64,000 nt of DNA. It comes from Actinomadura macra NBRC 14102. Its GTDB lineage: Bacteria; Actinomycetota; Actinomycetes; Streptosporangiales; Streptosporangiaceae. This document shows positions 51,003-59,272 of the stretch, one piece after another. The position numbers and the translations under genes were made by a program. The DNA lies in contig NZ_BCQT01000006.1 in assembly GCF_001552215.1 (NCBI RefSeq), forward strand, positions 806,001 through 870,000. The letters are read 5' to 3'. Every line of letters starts with the position of its first letter. Positions within the stretch are counted from its first letter, which is position 1. The notes under the pieces were generated by a model. That model ran no database searches. It was not told the origin of the DNA and saw only the letters and a program-made list of their open reading frames with translations.

Positions 51003-51971
51003 GTGATCGCTCGTCGGGACGTCGAGGCCGCCGGGGATCGGGTCGCGGGCCGGATCCGCAGGACGCCACTGCTCGCGATCGAGGCGATCCCCGCCGCCGC
51101 ACCAGACGACGACCTCGTCGGGTCCGCCGAACAGATGTGGCTGAAGCTCGAACACACCCAGCACACGGGCTCGTTCAAGACGCGCGGCGCGTTCAGCCGC
51201 ATCCTCGCCGCGCAGGCTTCCGGGCGACTCCCGGAGACTGGCGTCGTGGCGGCCTCGGGCGGCAACGCGGGCCTCGCCTTCGCCCACGCCGCGGGACGGG
51301 TCGGCGTCCCCGCCGAGGTGTTCGTCCCGGAGACGGCACCGGCGGTGAAGGTCGCGGGGTTGCTGGCGCTGGGCGCGGCGGTCGTCCAGGTCGGCACCCG
51401 CTACGCCGACGCCTACGAGGCCGCCACCAAGCACGCCGCCGACACCGGCGCATTGTTCTGCCACGCCTACGACCAGCCGGACGTGTGCGCCGGCCAGGGC
51501 ACGCTGGGCCTGGAGATCCTGGAGCAGACGGGCGGCGAGGTCGACACCGTCCTGCTGGCGGTGGGCGGCGGCGGCCTCATGGCGGGTGTCGCCGCCGCGC
51601 TCGAAGGGCACGCGCGCGTCGTCGGCGTCGAGCCCGTGACCGCGCCGACCCTGGAACGGGCCCTGCACGCCGGGCGTCCCGTGGAGGTCCAGGTCTCCGG
51701 GATCGCCGCCGACTCGCTCGGCGCGTCCCGCCTTGGCGACATCGCCTACGACGTGGCGACCCGCACCGGGGTCCTCTCGGTCCTTGTCACGGACGAGGCG
51801 CTCGTGGAAGCCCGCCGGTTCGTGTGGAGCGAGTACCGGCTGGCCGTCGAGCACGGGACGGCCGCGGCCGTCGCCGCCCTCCGCACCGGCGCGTACCGTC
51901 CGTCCCCCGGCGAGCGGGTGGTCGTGGTGCTGTGCGGCGCCAACACCGACCCCTCAGACCTCGCCTCCTGA
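51003..51971 (+). CDS. threonine/serine dehydratase-like PLP enzyme
   Basis: A 322-residue fold-type II PLP enzyme. KLEHTQHTGSFKTRGAFSRIL holds the Schiff-base Lys (SFKTRGA), VVAASGGNAGLAFAHAAGRVGVPAEVFVP the substrate loop (SGGNAG), and VLLAVGGGGLMAGVAAAL the phosphate-binding glycine loop. The C-terminal ACT domain of biosynthetic IlvA is missing, so this is the catabolic/racemase-like length. GTG 51003 has GGGAGGGAG upstream. About 110 nt after the MFS gene on the same strand, probably separately transcribed. Confidence 0.92.
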   Translation: MIARRDVEAAGDRVAGRIRRTPLLAIEAIPAAAPDDDLVGSAEQMWLKLEHTQHTGSFKTRGAFSRILAAQASGRLPETGVVAASGGNAGLAFAHAAGRVGVPAEVFVPETAPAVKVAGLLALGAAVVQVGTRYADAYEAATKHAADTGALFCHAYDQPDVCAGQGTLGLEILEQTGGEVDTVLLAVGGGGLMAGVAAALEGHARVVGVEPVTAPTLERALHAGRPVEVQVSGIAADSLGASRLGDIAYDVATRTGVLSVLVTDEALVEARRFVWSEYRLAVEHGTAAAVAALRTGAYRPSPGERVVVVLCGANTDPSDLAS

Positions 51972-52158
51972 CCCCCGGAGAAGGGCGTCCCTTGGCGACC
52001 GCGCGCCGGCCGGCCGCGTCGAGGGCGCGGACGGCCCGGGCCACACCGTCGGCGTCGCAGGCGTCGATCAGGCCCGCGATCTCGGCCCAGGCCGCGTCCG
52101 GTGCCCCAGGGGCGTCAGTCGGGCCGTCGGGTGGGGCGTGCAGCGCTGCGCTCGCCAT
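51965..52158 (-). pseudogene. DUF6493-like protein, N-terminal remnant
   Basis: The complement from ATG 52158 gives AAWAEIAGLIDACDADGVAR then AVRALDAAGRRAVAKGRPSPGVRR. The helix plus L-D-x-A-G-R-R-x-V-A-K block resembles the start of large DUF6493-type proteins, from memory. The frame then runs into the 3' end of the dehydratase gene with no further similarity, so only about 60 residues remain. The 5' end of a deleted gene is the best reading. Confidence 0.4.
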
Positions 52159-52204
52159 GCCAGGCACGCTAGACAACGCCTCTGACAGTCGGCGTCGCCG
52201 CGGC

Positions 52205-53593
52205 TCAGGGTGTCGGGCGCGCGAACTGGAGGGGCAGCGCCCGGAAGAGCGGACCGGGCTGCGCGGACGGCGTCGCCGCCTGCGCGCCGCACAGCGCCTG
52301 GATGGCGTGGGCGCCGAGCGCGCTGTCGATCGGGTCCGGCAGCGGGGCGCCGTCGGCGTCGAGCCGCTGGTACTTCATGAGGTTGAAGGCGAAGGAGACC
52401 TGCCGCCGGCCGTCCGCGCTCGACAGCGCCTGCGCACCGGCCCCGAAGACGGCGCCGTCGTGACCCCAGTACGTGCCGCACGGCAGGCTCAGCGAGTAGA
52501 TGCCAAGGCCGTACTTCATGATGACGTTGCCGTCGGCATCACTGACCGGCACGGTCTGCTGCATCTGTGCCAGGGACAGGCGGCTGATGAGCCCGCCGGT
52601 GAGGAGCGCCCGGTAGAAGCTGTTGAGGTCGTCCATGGTGGACACCAGCGCACCCGCGGTCGCCACCCAGCTCATGTTGAACGTGCTGTAGTCGCGCGGT
52701 GGGTTCACGTGCCGGTAGAGCGCTTCGTACATGCGGGGGTGCGGCCCGCGGATATCGGGGCCGGACGGGAAGTAGGTGTGCTTCAGGCCGGCCCTGCGGA
52801 TCACGTTCCGGGTGATGTAGGTCTCCGCATTGGTGCCCGTCACCTTCTCCAGGATCTGCCCGGCGGCGATGTAGTTGGTGTTGGAGTACGACCAATGCTC
52901 GCCCGGGTCGCCGGTGGGCGGCGCTTGCAGCCCCCAGTCGATGAGCTGCTTGGGACTGAGCGAGCGGAAGCGTTCAGTGTCCAGGCTCTTGGGCGACCCT
53001 TGACTCAGAGACGGGAAGGCGTAGACGACGTAGTCGCCGATGCCGCTGGTGTGGTTCAGCAGCATCCGCACCGTGATCTGCTGGCCGCGCTGCCCCGGGA
53101 ACAGGTTGGGCAGGTACCGGCCGATGGGCGCGTCCAGCTCGACGGTGCCCTTCTCCACCTGCTGGAGGATCGCGGTGGCCACGAACGTCTTGGTGATGCT
53201 TCCCACGCGCGTCTGCATGCCGGCGGCGACGGGACGTCCCGTCCGCACGTCGGCGACGCCGGACGCGCCGTTCCACCGCTGCTCACCGTCCCGGACGGAG
53301 GAGAACACCCCGTACATGCCGGCCTCGTGGACGGCGTCGAGCGTGGCGCGGAGGTTGGCGGGCTCGATGCCGGACGCGGCGTCCGCGGGGGTGCCCGGCA
53401 CGAGGTAGGCGGGTCCCGGGGCGGGCGCGGGCAACATGGCGGTGGCCGACCCCTGGACCAGGCCCAACATGACCATCGCGGCGATCCCCATCGCCGCTCC
53501 CCGTGCTGTGCGCCGTCCCGGACGCCCGAGCGGGCGTCCCCCCGTGCCGGTGGCCGTGGGCCGTGTGGCCCGTCCGAACCGCCTCGCCGTCAT
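52205..53593 (-). CDS. serine hydrolase, beta-lactamase/D-Ala-D-Ala carboxypeptidase (S12) family
   Basis: A 462-residue exported enzyme. A long N-region with many Arg and a hydrophobic stretch (GIAAMVMLGLVQGSATAML, about 36-54) is a signal peptide or anchor. The catalytic domain has the S-x-x-K motif RVGSITKTFVATAIL, Y-x-N as YSNTNYIAAGQILEKVTG, and an H-D-G as GTYWGHDGAVFGAG replacing K-T-G. This matches class C beta-lactamase-like penicillin-binding proteins and EstB-type esterases. ATG at 53593 has only a weak ribosome site; a later ATG at about 53491 is possible. Substrate unknown. Confidence 0.88.
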   Translation of the reverse strand: MTARRFGRATRPTATGTGGRPLGRPGRRTARGAAMGIAAMVMLGLVQGSATAMLPAPAPGPAYLVPGTPADAASGIEPANLRATLDAVHEAGMYGVFSSVRDGEQRWNGASGVADVRTGRPVAAGMQTRVGSITKTFVATAILQQVEKGTVELDAPIGRYLPNLFPGQRGQQITVRMLLNHTSGIGDYVVYAFPSLSQGSPKSLDTERFRSLSPKQLIDWGLQAPPTGDPGEHWSYSNTNYIAAGQILEKVTGTNAETYITRNVIRRAGLKHTYFPSGPDIRGPHPRMYEALYRHVNPPRDYSTFNMSWVATAGALVSTMDDLNSFYRALLTGGLISRLSLAQMQQTVPVSDADGNVIMKYGLGIYSLSLPCGTYWGHDGAVFGAGAQALSSADGRRQVSFAFNLMKYQRLDADGAPLPDPIDSALGAHAIQALCGAQAATPSAQPGPLFRALPLQFARPTP

Positions 53594-53752
53594 GCCTCTT
53601 CTCTCTCCAGTTCGCGATACGTCGAGTGGAAGTCTTCTCGGAAATCCCCCACGGTGTCATCCCACCGAGGGAGGAAATCGACATCCTTCTGAGGACGGCG
53701 TGACGCTCTGAAGATCGAGTACGCGGGACGGCGGCCGCCGGTTCAGCGCGGG

Positions 53753-54760
53753 TCAGCTCAGCAGGTCGGCCAACGTCTCGCGGCGGGACGGGTGGCGCAG
53801 CTTGTGCATGCCTTTGGATTCGATCTGCCGGATCCGTTCGCGCGTCACCCCGTAGACCTTGCCGACCTCCTCAAGGGTCTTCGGCTCGCCGCCGGCGAGG
53901 CCGAAGCGCATCGAGATGACGCCGGCCTCGCGCTCGGTGAGCGTCTCCAGGACGGCGTCGAGCCGGCCGCGCAGCATCGAGGACGCGACGACGTCGGCGG
54001 GGTCGCCGCCGTCGGGGTCTTCGATGACGTCGCCGAGCTCGCCGTCGCCGTCCTCGCCGAGCGGGGTGTGCAGCGACAGCGGCTCGCGCGCCTGGCGGCG
54101 CAGCCACTCCACCTTCTCGGTCGTGACGTCCAGCTCGGCGGCCAGCTCCGCCGAGGTCGGCTCACGGCCGAGGTCCTGCGCCAGCGTGCGGCGCAGCCGG
54201 GTCATCCGGTTGAGCACCTCGACGACGTGCACGGGGATGCGGATCGTGCGGCTCTGGTCGGCGAGCGCGCGGCTGATCGCCTGCTTGATCCACCAGACCG
54301 CGTAGGTGGAGAACTTCAGGCCGCGCCGGTACTCGAACTTCTCCACCGCACGGATCAGGCCGAGGTTGCCCTCCTGGACCAGGTCGTTGAGCGGCAGGCC
54401 GTGCCCCATGTAGCGCTTGGCGAGCGAGACGACCAGGCGCAGGTTGGCCTCGACCATGTGCTCCTTGGCCCGGGCGCCGTCGGCGGCGATCCAGGCGAGG
54501 TCCTCGCGGTCCTGCCCGGACAGGTCGGCGCGCGTCTCCAACCGCTCGCGGGCGAACAGGCCGGCCTCGATGCGCCTGGCCAGCTCGACCTCCTTGTCGG
54601 CGGTCAGCAGCGCGGTGCGCCCGATGCGGGACAGGTAGTCCTTCATCGGGTCGGTGAGATCACGGGTCGCGGCCACCGCGCGGGGAGAGGGCACGCGGGG
54701 GGACGCGCTGGGGGCGTGGCTGGCGTTCAGAACGGTGTCCTTTGTTCGTCCGGTGCTCAT
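53753..54760 (-). CDS. RNA polymerase sigma factor, RpoD/group 2 (HrdB/SigB-like)
   Basis: A 335-residue sigma-70 family protein. Region 1.2 [33 protein letters not shown]; region 2 [64 protein letters not shown]; region 3; region 4.2 [30 protein letters not shown]. It lacks the long acidic N-terminus of HrdB, so is group 2. ATG 54760 is the first with plausible N-terminus but has no clear ribosome site; an ORF extension to 54832 is open. Divergent from a TetR gene sharing an unusual AT-rich region. Confidence 0.92.
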   Translation of the reverse strand: MSTGRTKDTVLNASHAPSASPRVPSPRAVAATRDLTDPMKDYLSRIGRTALLTADKEVELARRIEAGLFARERLETRADLSGQDREDLAWIAADGARAKEHMVEANLRLVVSLAKRYMGHGLPLNDLVQEGNLGLIRAVEKFEYRRGLKFSTYAVWWIKQAISRALADQSRTIRIPVHVVEVLNRMTRLRRTLAQDLGREPTSAELAAELDVTTEKVEWLRRQAREPLSLHTPLGEDGDGELGDVIEDPDGGDPADVVASSMLRGRLDAVLETLTEREAGVISMRFGLAGGEPKTLEEVGKVYGVTRERIRQIESKGMHKLRHPSRRETLADLLS

Positions 54761-54813
54761 CCGAGCGGGGAGGGAACGGGTCACCTGTTTCGGGTACCCG
54801 CGACTCCCGCGAC

Positions 54814-54858
54814 ATAAACTTAGGATCGACATAGAAATATGTCAATAATAAACTTAGG
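54814..54858. promoter_or_regulatory. operator-like direct and inverted repeats between sigma factor and TetR genes
   Basis: ATAAACTTAGG occurs at 54814-54824 and 54848-54858, 34 bp apart. Between them is ACATA-GAAA-TATGT (54829-54842). The segment is far more AT-rich than its surroundings and lies 16 nt before the TetR start. It likely contains promoter elements and TetR binding sites; assignments are inferred. Confidence 0.6.
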
Positions 54859-54873
54859 TCGAAGTATGCAAGG

Positions 54874-55512
54874 ATGGAGGCCATGGGACTCCGGGAGCTG
54901 AAGAAGCAGCAGACACGGCAGAACATCTCGCACCAGGCGACGCGCCTGTTTCTGCGGCACGGCTTCGACCAGGTGACGATCGCCGACGTCGCGGCGGCGG
55001 CGCAGGTGGCCAAGATGACGGTCACCAACTACTTCCCGCGCAAGGAGGACCTGGCCCTCGACCTGCACGAGGAGTTCGTCGCCCTGCTCGCCCGCACCGT
55101 CGCCGAACGCGCGCCCGGCGAGTCGGCGCTCGCCGCGCTGCGCCGCGCGTTTCTGGCCGGGGTGGCAAAGCACGACGCCGTCCTCGGTTTCTCCGGCCCG
55201 GACTTCGCCCGGATGATCATCGGGAGCCCGGCGCTGGTCGCGCGGCTCCGCGAGTTCCACGAGGAGCGCGCGGACGCGCTGGCCGCCGTCCTCGCGCAGG
55301 AGACCGGCGCCGCCCCCGGCGACCTGCTCCCCCGGCTGGTCGCGGCCCAGGTGGGCGGCGTCCACCGCGTCCTGTTCCAGGAGACGCTCCGCCGCACGCT
55401 GGCCGGCCAGGAGCACGAGGAGATCGCCATGGCGCTGGCCGACGCGGGACGGGAGGCGTTCGACCTCCTCGAACCGGCACTCGCGGACTACGCCGTCCGC
55501 CCGATGACCTGA
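54874..55512 (+). CDS. TetR/AcrR family transcriptional regulator
   Basis: A 212-residue repressor. HTH: LKKQQTRQNISHQATRLFLRHGFDQVTIADVAAAAQVAKMTVTNYFPRKEDLALDLHEEF (about 8-70), where TVTNYFPRKEDL is typical of the TetR subgroup near MSMEG-type transport regulators. C-terminal domain LVAAQVGGVHRVLFQETLRRTLAGQEHEE. ATG 54874 or 54883; the GGAGG at 54876 is too close to the second, so the first start may be leaderless or weakly led. Divergent from a sigma factor gene; direct repeats upstream suggest autoregulation and control of that gene. Confidence 0.9.
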   Translation: MEAMGLRELKKQQTRQNISHQATRLFLRHGFDQVTIADVAAAAQVAKMTVTNYFPRKEDLALDLHEEFVALLARTVAERAPGESALAALRRAFLAGVAKHDAVLGFSGPDFARMIIGSPALVARLREFHEERADALAAVLAQETGAAPGDLLPRLVAAQVGGVHRVLFQETLRRTLAGQEHEEIAMALADAGREAFDLLEPALADYAVRPMT

Positions 55513-55618
55513 TCCGGCCGCCCGCGCGGCGCGCACCCGGAGGGCGAACGCCACGCGGACGGAGGATGCGGACGGAGGATTCCGATCCAGGAGATGACAG
55601 GTACCGGAGTCGACGGGT

Positions 55619-58600
55619 TCAGGAGATCACGAGCAGCAGGTCGCCCGCCTGAACGGGGGTCATCCCGGGGACGGCGAGACGGGCGACGGCGCCGGCCACC
55701 GGGGCGGTGATGGCCGCCTCCATCTTCATCGCCTCGATGGTGGCGACCACGTCCCCGGCCGCGACCTCCTCGCCCTTGGCCACGCGCAAGGTCACCGACC
55801 CGTCGAACGGCGCGGCGACATGGCCGGGCTCGGCGGGGTCGGCGCGCTCGACCGGCGGCGCGTCCGACGCGACGGACTTGTCACGGACGGAGAGGGTTCG
55901 GAGCTGGCCGTTCACGGTGCAGATGACCTGCCGGACGCCCGCCTCGTCGATCCCGCCCACCGCCTCCAGACCGGCGAGGACGCGCACGCCCGGTTCCAGA
56001 TCGAAGGCGACCTCCTGCCCCGTGCGCAACCCGTACAGGAACGCGCTCGTGGGCAGGACGGAGAGGTCGCCGTAGGCCGCGCGTGCCTCGCGGTAGTCCT
56101 TGGCAGGCCCGGGGAAGAGGAGCCGGTCGAGTGTGTCCCGAACATCAGGACCGGCGAGTGCCTTCTCCTCGGCTCCGTCAAGCTCCGCGCGCGCGGGTGT
56201 GTACTGACGTCCGGCTAGAGCCTTGCTACGGAAAGGCTCCGGCCAGCCTCCCGGCGGGTCGCCCAGTTCACCATTGAGGAACCCGATGACGCTGTCGGGG
56301 ATGTCGTAGCGTTCTGGGTTCTCGGCGAAATCGTCGGGGTCGGCGCCGGCGGCGACCAGGTGCAGCGCCAGGTCTCCGACGACCTTGCTGGACGGGGTCA
56401 CCTTCACGAGCCGGCCGAGGATCCGGTCGGCCGCCGCGTAGAGCCGCTCGATCTCCTCGAACCGGTCACCGAGCCCGAGGGCGACGGCCTGCTGCCGCAG
56501 GTTGGACAGCTGGCCGCCGGGAATCTCATGCTGGTAGACCCGTCCGGTGGGTGACGGAAGGCCCATTTCGAACGGGGCGTACAGCTTCCGTACGGCCTCC
56601 CAGTACGGCTCCATCACGGTCAGCGCGTCCAGGTCGATCCCGGTGGCGCGCCCGGTGAAGTCGGTCGCGGCGACGATCGCCTGGAGCGGGGGCTGGCTGG
56701 TGGTGCCCGACAGTGGCGCGGCGGCCCCGTCCACGGCGTCCACACCGGCCTCGATCGCGGCGATGTACGTCCCGATCTGCCCGCCCGCGGTGTCGTGGGT
56801 GTGCAGATGGACGGGCAGGTCGAACCGTTCGCGCAGGGCGGTCACCAGTGTGCGCGCGGCGGGTGCGCGGAGCAGACCGGCCATGTCCTTGATGCACAGG
56901 ATGTGGACGCCCGACTCGACGAGTTCCTCTGCGAGGCGCAGATAGTAGTCAAGCGTGTAGAGCCGTTCGTCCGGGGACGACAGGTCGCCGGTGTAGCACA
57001 GCGTCCCTTCGACCAGCGCGTGTGTCTGGAGCACGGCGTCGATGGCCGGGCGCATCCGCTCCACATCGTTCAGGGCGTCGAACACACGGAAGATGTCCAC
57101 GCCCGTGTCGGCCGCCTCCTTGACGAACGCGCGCGCGACCGAGTCCGGATACGGCGTGTAGCCGACGGTGTTGCGGCCACGCAGGAGCATCTGGATGCAC
57201 AGGTTCGGGGCCGCCTCACGGATCGCTGCCAGGCGATCCCACGGCGACTCTCCCAGGAAACGGAGCGCGACGTCGTACGTGGCCCCGCCCCATGCCTCCA
57301 CGGACAGCAGCTGAGGTGTCATCCGGGCAAGGTAGGGCGCAGCCGTGCGCAGGTCGTAGGTGCGTACCCGGGTGGCAAGAAGTGACTGGTGCGCGTCCCG
57401 GAACGTGGTGTCGGTGACGGCCACGGCGTTCTGGGCGCGAAGCTGCTCGGCGAACGCGCGCGCGCCGAGGGCCAGAAGCCGGTCGCGTGACCCTTCGGGG
57501 AACGGCCCGTCCAGCGCCAGTGGCGGCAGCTTCGTCGCCGGGTTCAGCGTCGTGGGCGCCTCACCGTGCGGCTTGTTGACGGTCACGTCCGCCAGGAACC
57601 GGACGAGCCGCGTCGCACGGTCGCCGCTCGACCGGGCCGTGAGCAACTCCGGGTGGTCGGCGATATAGGACGTGGTGACGCCGCCCGCGCGGAAGTCGGA
57701 CTCGTCCAGCAGCGCCCGCAAGAACGGGATGTTGCTCGCGACACCCCGGATGCGGAACTCGGCGACCGCCCTGCGTGCGCGCCGCACTGCCTCCTCGAAC
57801 GTCCGTCCACGGCAGGTCAGCTTCACCAGCAGCGAGTCGAAGTGCGGTGTCACCACGGCGCCCGCGTGCGTCGTCCCGGTGTCGAGGCGGACCCCGGCGC
57901 CGCCCGGCGACCGGTACGCCGAGATCTTGCCGGTGTCCGGGCGGAACCCGTTCGCCGGATCCTCGGTGGTGATACGGCACTGCACCGCGTAGCCCGAGAC
58001 CGTGACGTCCTCCTGCGCGATGCCGAGGTCGGCCAGCGTCTCGCCGCCGGCGATGCGCAGCTGGCTCTGCACCAGGTCGACTCCGGTGACCTCCTCGGTC
58101 ACGGTGTGCTCGACCTGGATGCGCGGGTTCATCTCGATGAAGACGTGCTCGCCCCGCTCGTCCACGAGGAACTCGACGGTGCCCGCGTTGACGTAACCGA
58201 TCTCGCGGGCGAACCTCACCGCGTCCGCGCACAACCGCTCGGCGACCGCCGGCTCCAGGTTCGGCGCGGGCGCGATCTCGACCACCTTCTGATGCCGCCG
58301 CTGCACCGAGCAGTCACGTTCCCGCAGGTGGACGATATGCCCGGCGCCGTCGGCGAGCACCTGCACCTCAATGTGGCGGGGCCGGTCCACGGCCTGCTCC
58401 AGGAACACCGTCGCGTCACCGAACGCGCTCTCGGCCTCGCGGCGCGCCGTGTCGACGGCCGCCTCCAGGTCCTCACGATGGTCGACGCGGCGCAGCCCGC
58501 GGCCGCCGCCGCCCGCCGCCGCCTTCACGAACAGCGGGAAGCCCACCTCATCGGCCGCCGCGAGTTCCCGGCCCGGCTCCGGTGTCACCGAGCGCAGCAC

Positions 58601-58990
58601 CGGCAGCCCCGCCCGCCGCGCCGCGGCGACCGCCTCGATCTTGTTGCCTGCCAGGTTCAGCACGGCCGACGGCGGCCCGACGAACGTCAACCCGTTGCGC
58701 TCGCAGGCCTCCGCCAACTCCGGGCTCTCGGACAGGAACCCGTACCCGGGGTAGATGGCGTCCGCTCCTACTCGCAGCGCCGTCCGGACGATCCCGTCTA
58801 CATCCAGGTAGGCGCGAACGGGATGACCGTGCTCGCCGATTTCGTACGCCTCGTCCGCCTTCTGGCGGTGCAGGGACAGCCGGTCCTCGTGGGCGTAGAC
58901 GGCGACGCTGGCGATGCCGAGTTCGTAGGCGGCGCGGAACGCCCGAACGGCGATCTCACCCCGGTTCGCGACGAGCAACTTTGTGATCAC
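55619..58990 (-). CDS. pyc: pyruvate carboxylase
   Basis: A 1123-residue biotin enzyme converting pyruvate, bicarbonate and ATP to oxaloacetate (anaplerosis). Biotin carboxylase domain 1-450: ITKLLVANRGEIAVRAFRAA, KAAAGGGGRGLRRV (ATP loop), FIEMNPRIQVEHTVTEEVTGVDLV. Carboxyltransferase about 530-800: VTDTTFRDAHQSLLATRVRT, then KDMAGLLRAPAA. Conserved PYC_OADA helical region, then biotinyl domain with IEAMKMEAAI; biotin Lys about 1089. Length matches the family (1120-1150). GTG 58990 has GGGAGAAG upstream. Stands alone between the TetR gene and the AAA+ gene. Confidence 0.97.
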   Translation of the reverse strand: MITKLLVANRGEIAVRAFRAAYELGIASVAVYAHEDRLSLHRQKADEAYEIGEHGHPVRAYLDVDGIVRTALRVGADAIYPGYGFLSESPELAEACERNGLTFVGPPSAVLNLAGNKIEAVAAARRAGLPVLRSVTPEPGRELAAADEVGFPLFVKAAAGGGGRGLRRVDHREDLEAAVDTARREAESAFGDATVFLEQAVDRPRHIEVQVLADGAGHIVHLRERDCSVQRRHQKVVEIAPAPNLEPAVAERLCADAVRFAREIGYVNAGTVEFLVDERGEHVFIEMNPRIQVEHTVTEEVTGVDLVQSQLRIAGGETLADLGIAQEDVTVSGYAVQCRITTEDPANGFRPDTGKISAYRSPGGAGVRLDTGTTHAGAVVTPHFDSLLVKLTCRGRTFEEAVRRARRAVAEFRIRGVASNIPFLRALLDESDFRAGGVTTSYIADHPELLTARSSGDRATRLVRFLADVTVNKPHGEAPTTLNPATKLPPLALDGPFPEGSRDRLLALGARAFAEQLRAQNAVAVTDTTFRDAHQSLLATRVRTYDLRTAAPYLARMTPQLLSVEAWGGATYDVALRFLGESPWDRLAAIREAAPNLCIQMLLRGRNTVGYTPYPDSVARAFVKEAADTGVDIFRVFDALNDVERMRPAIDAVLQTHALVEGTLCYTGDLSSPDERLYTLDYYLRLAEELVESGVHILCIKDMAGLLRAPAARTLVTALRERFDLPVHLHTHDTAGGQIGTYIAAIEAGVDAVDGAAAPLSGTTSQPPLQAIVAATDFTGRATGIDLDALTVMEPYWEAVRKLYAPFEMGLPSPTGRVYQHEIPGGQLSNLRQQAVALGLGDRFEEIERLYAAADRILGRLVKVTPSSKVVGDLALHLVAAGADPDDFAENPERYDIPDSVIGFLNGELGDPPGGWPEPFRSKALAGRQYTPARAELDGAEEKALAGPDVRDTLDRLLFPGPAKDYREARAAYGDLSVLPTSAFLYGLRTGQEVAFDLEPGVRVLAGLEAVGGIDEAGVRQVICTVNGQLRTLSVRDKSVASDAPPVERADPAEPGHVAAPFDGSVTLRVAKGEEVAAGDVVATIEAMKMEAAITAPVAGAVARLAVPGMTPVQAGDLLLVIS

Positions 58991-59272
58991 GGGCTTCTCC
59001 CAGGAGACGGGCGGGCGGCCGAATCTTCGGATACGTACCCAGTTCAACGGTGCGGAAGGGTGACGGGGTCGGCTGGGCCCGGTGAACAAAGCGACAGATG
59101 ACACCGCCCGGGAAAAACACCCGAACGTTCCGCCGCCGGAACCGGCCCTTGTCCATGCCTTCCTCGCCTTCCTCATGCTCTCCTCATGCCCTCCTCCCCA
59201 AGCGCGGTCCCCGAAGTCAGGCGGACGCTCTAGTCTGTTCGCGCCGGATTGATGTGCTTAGAGGGGAAAGCA

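Noticed and set aside
49272..51854. 860-residue minus-strand ORF across the MFS and dehydratase genes
   Set aside because: It spans two real genes and their gap with no recognisable domain; shadow of codon bias.
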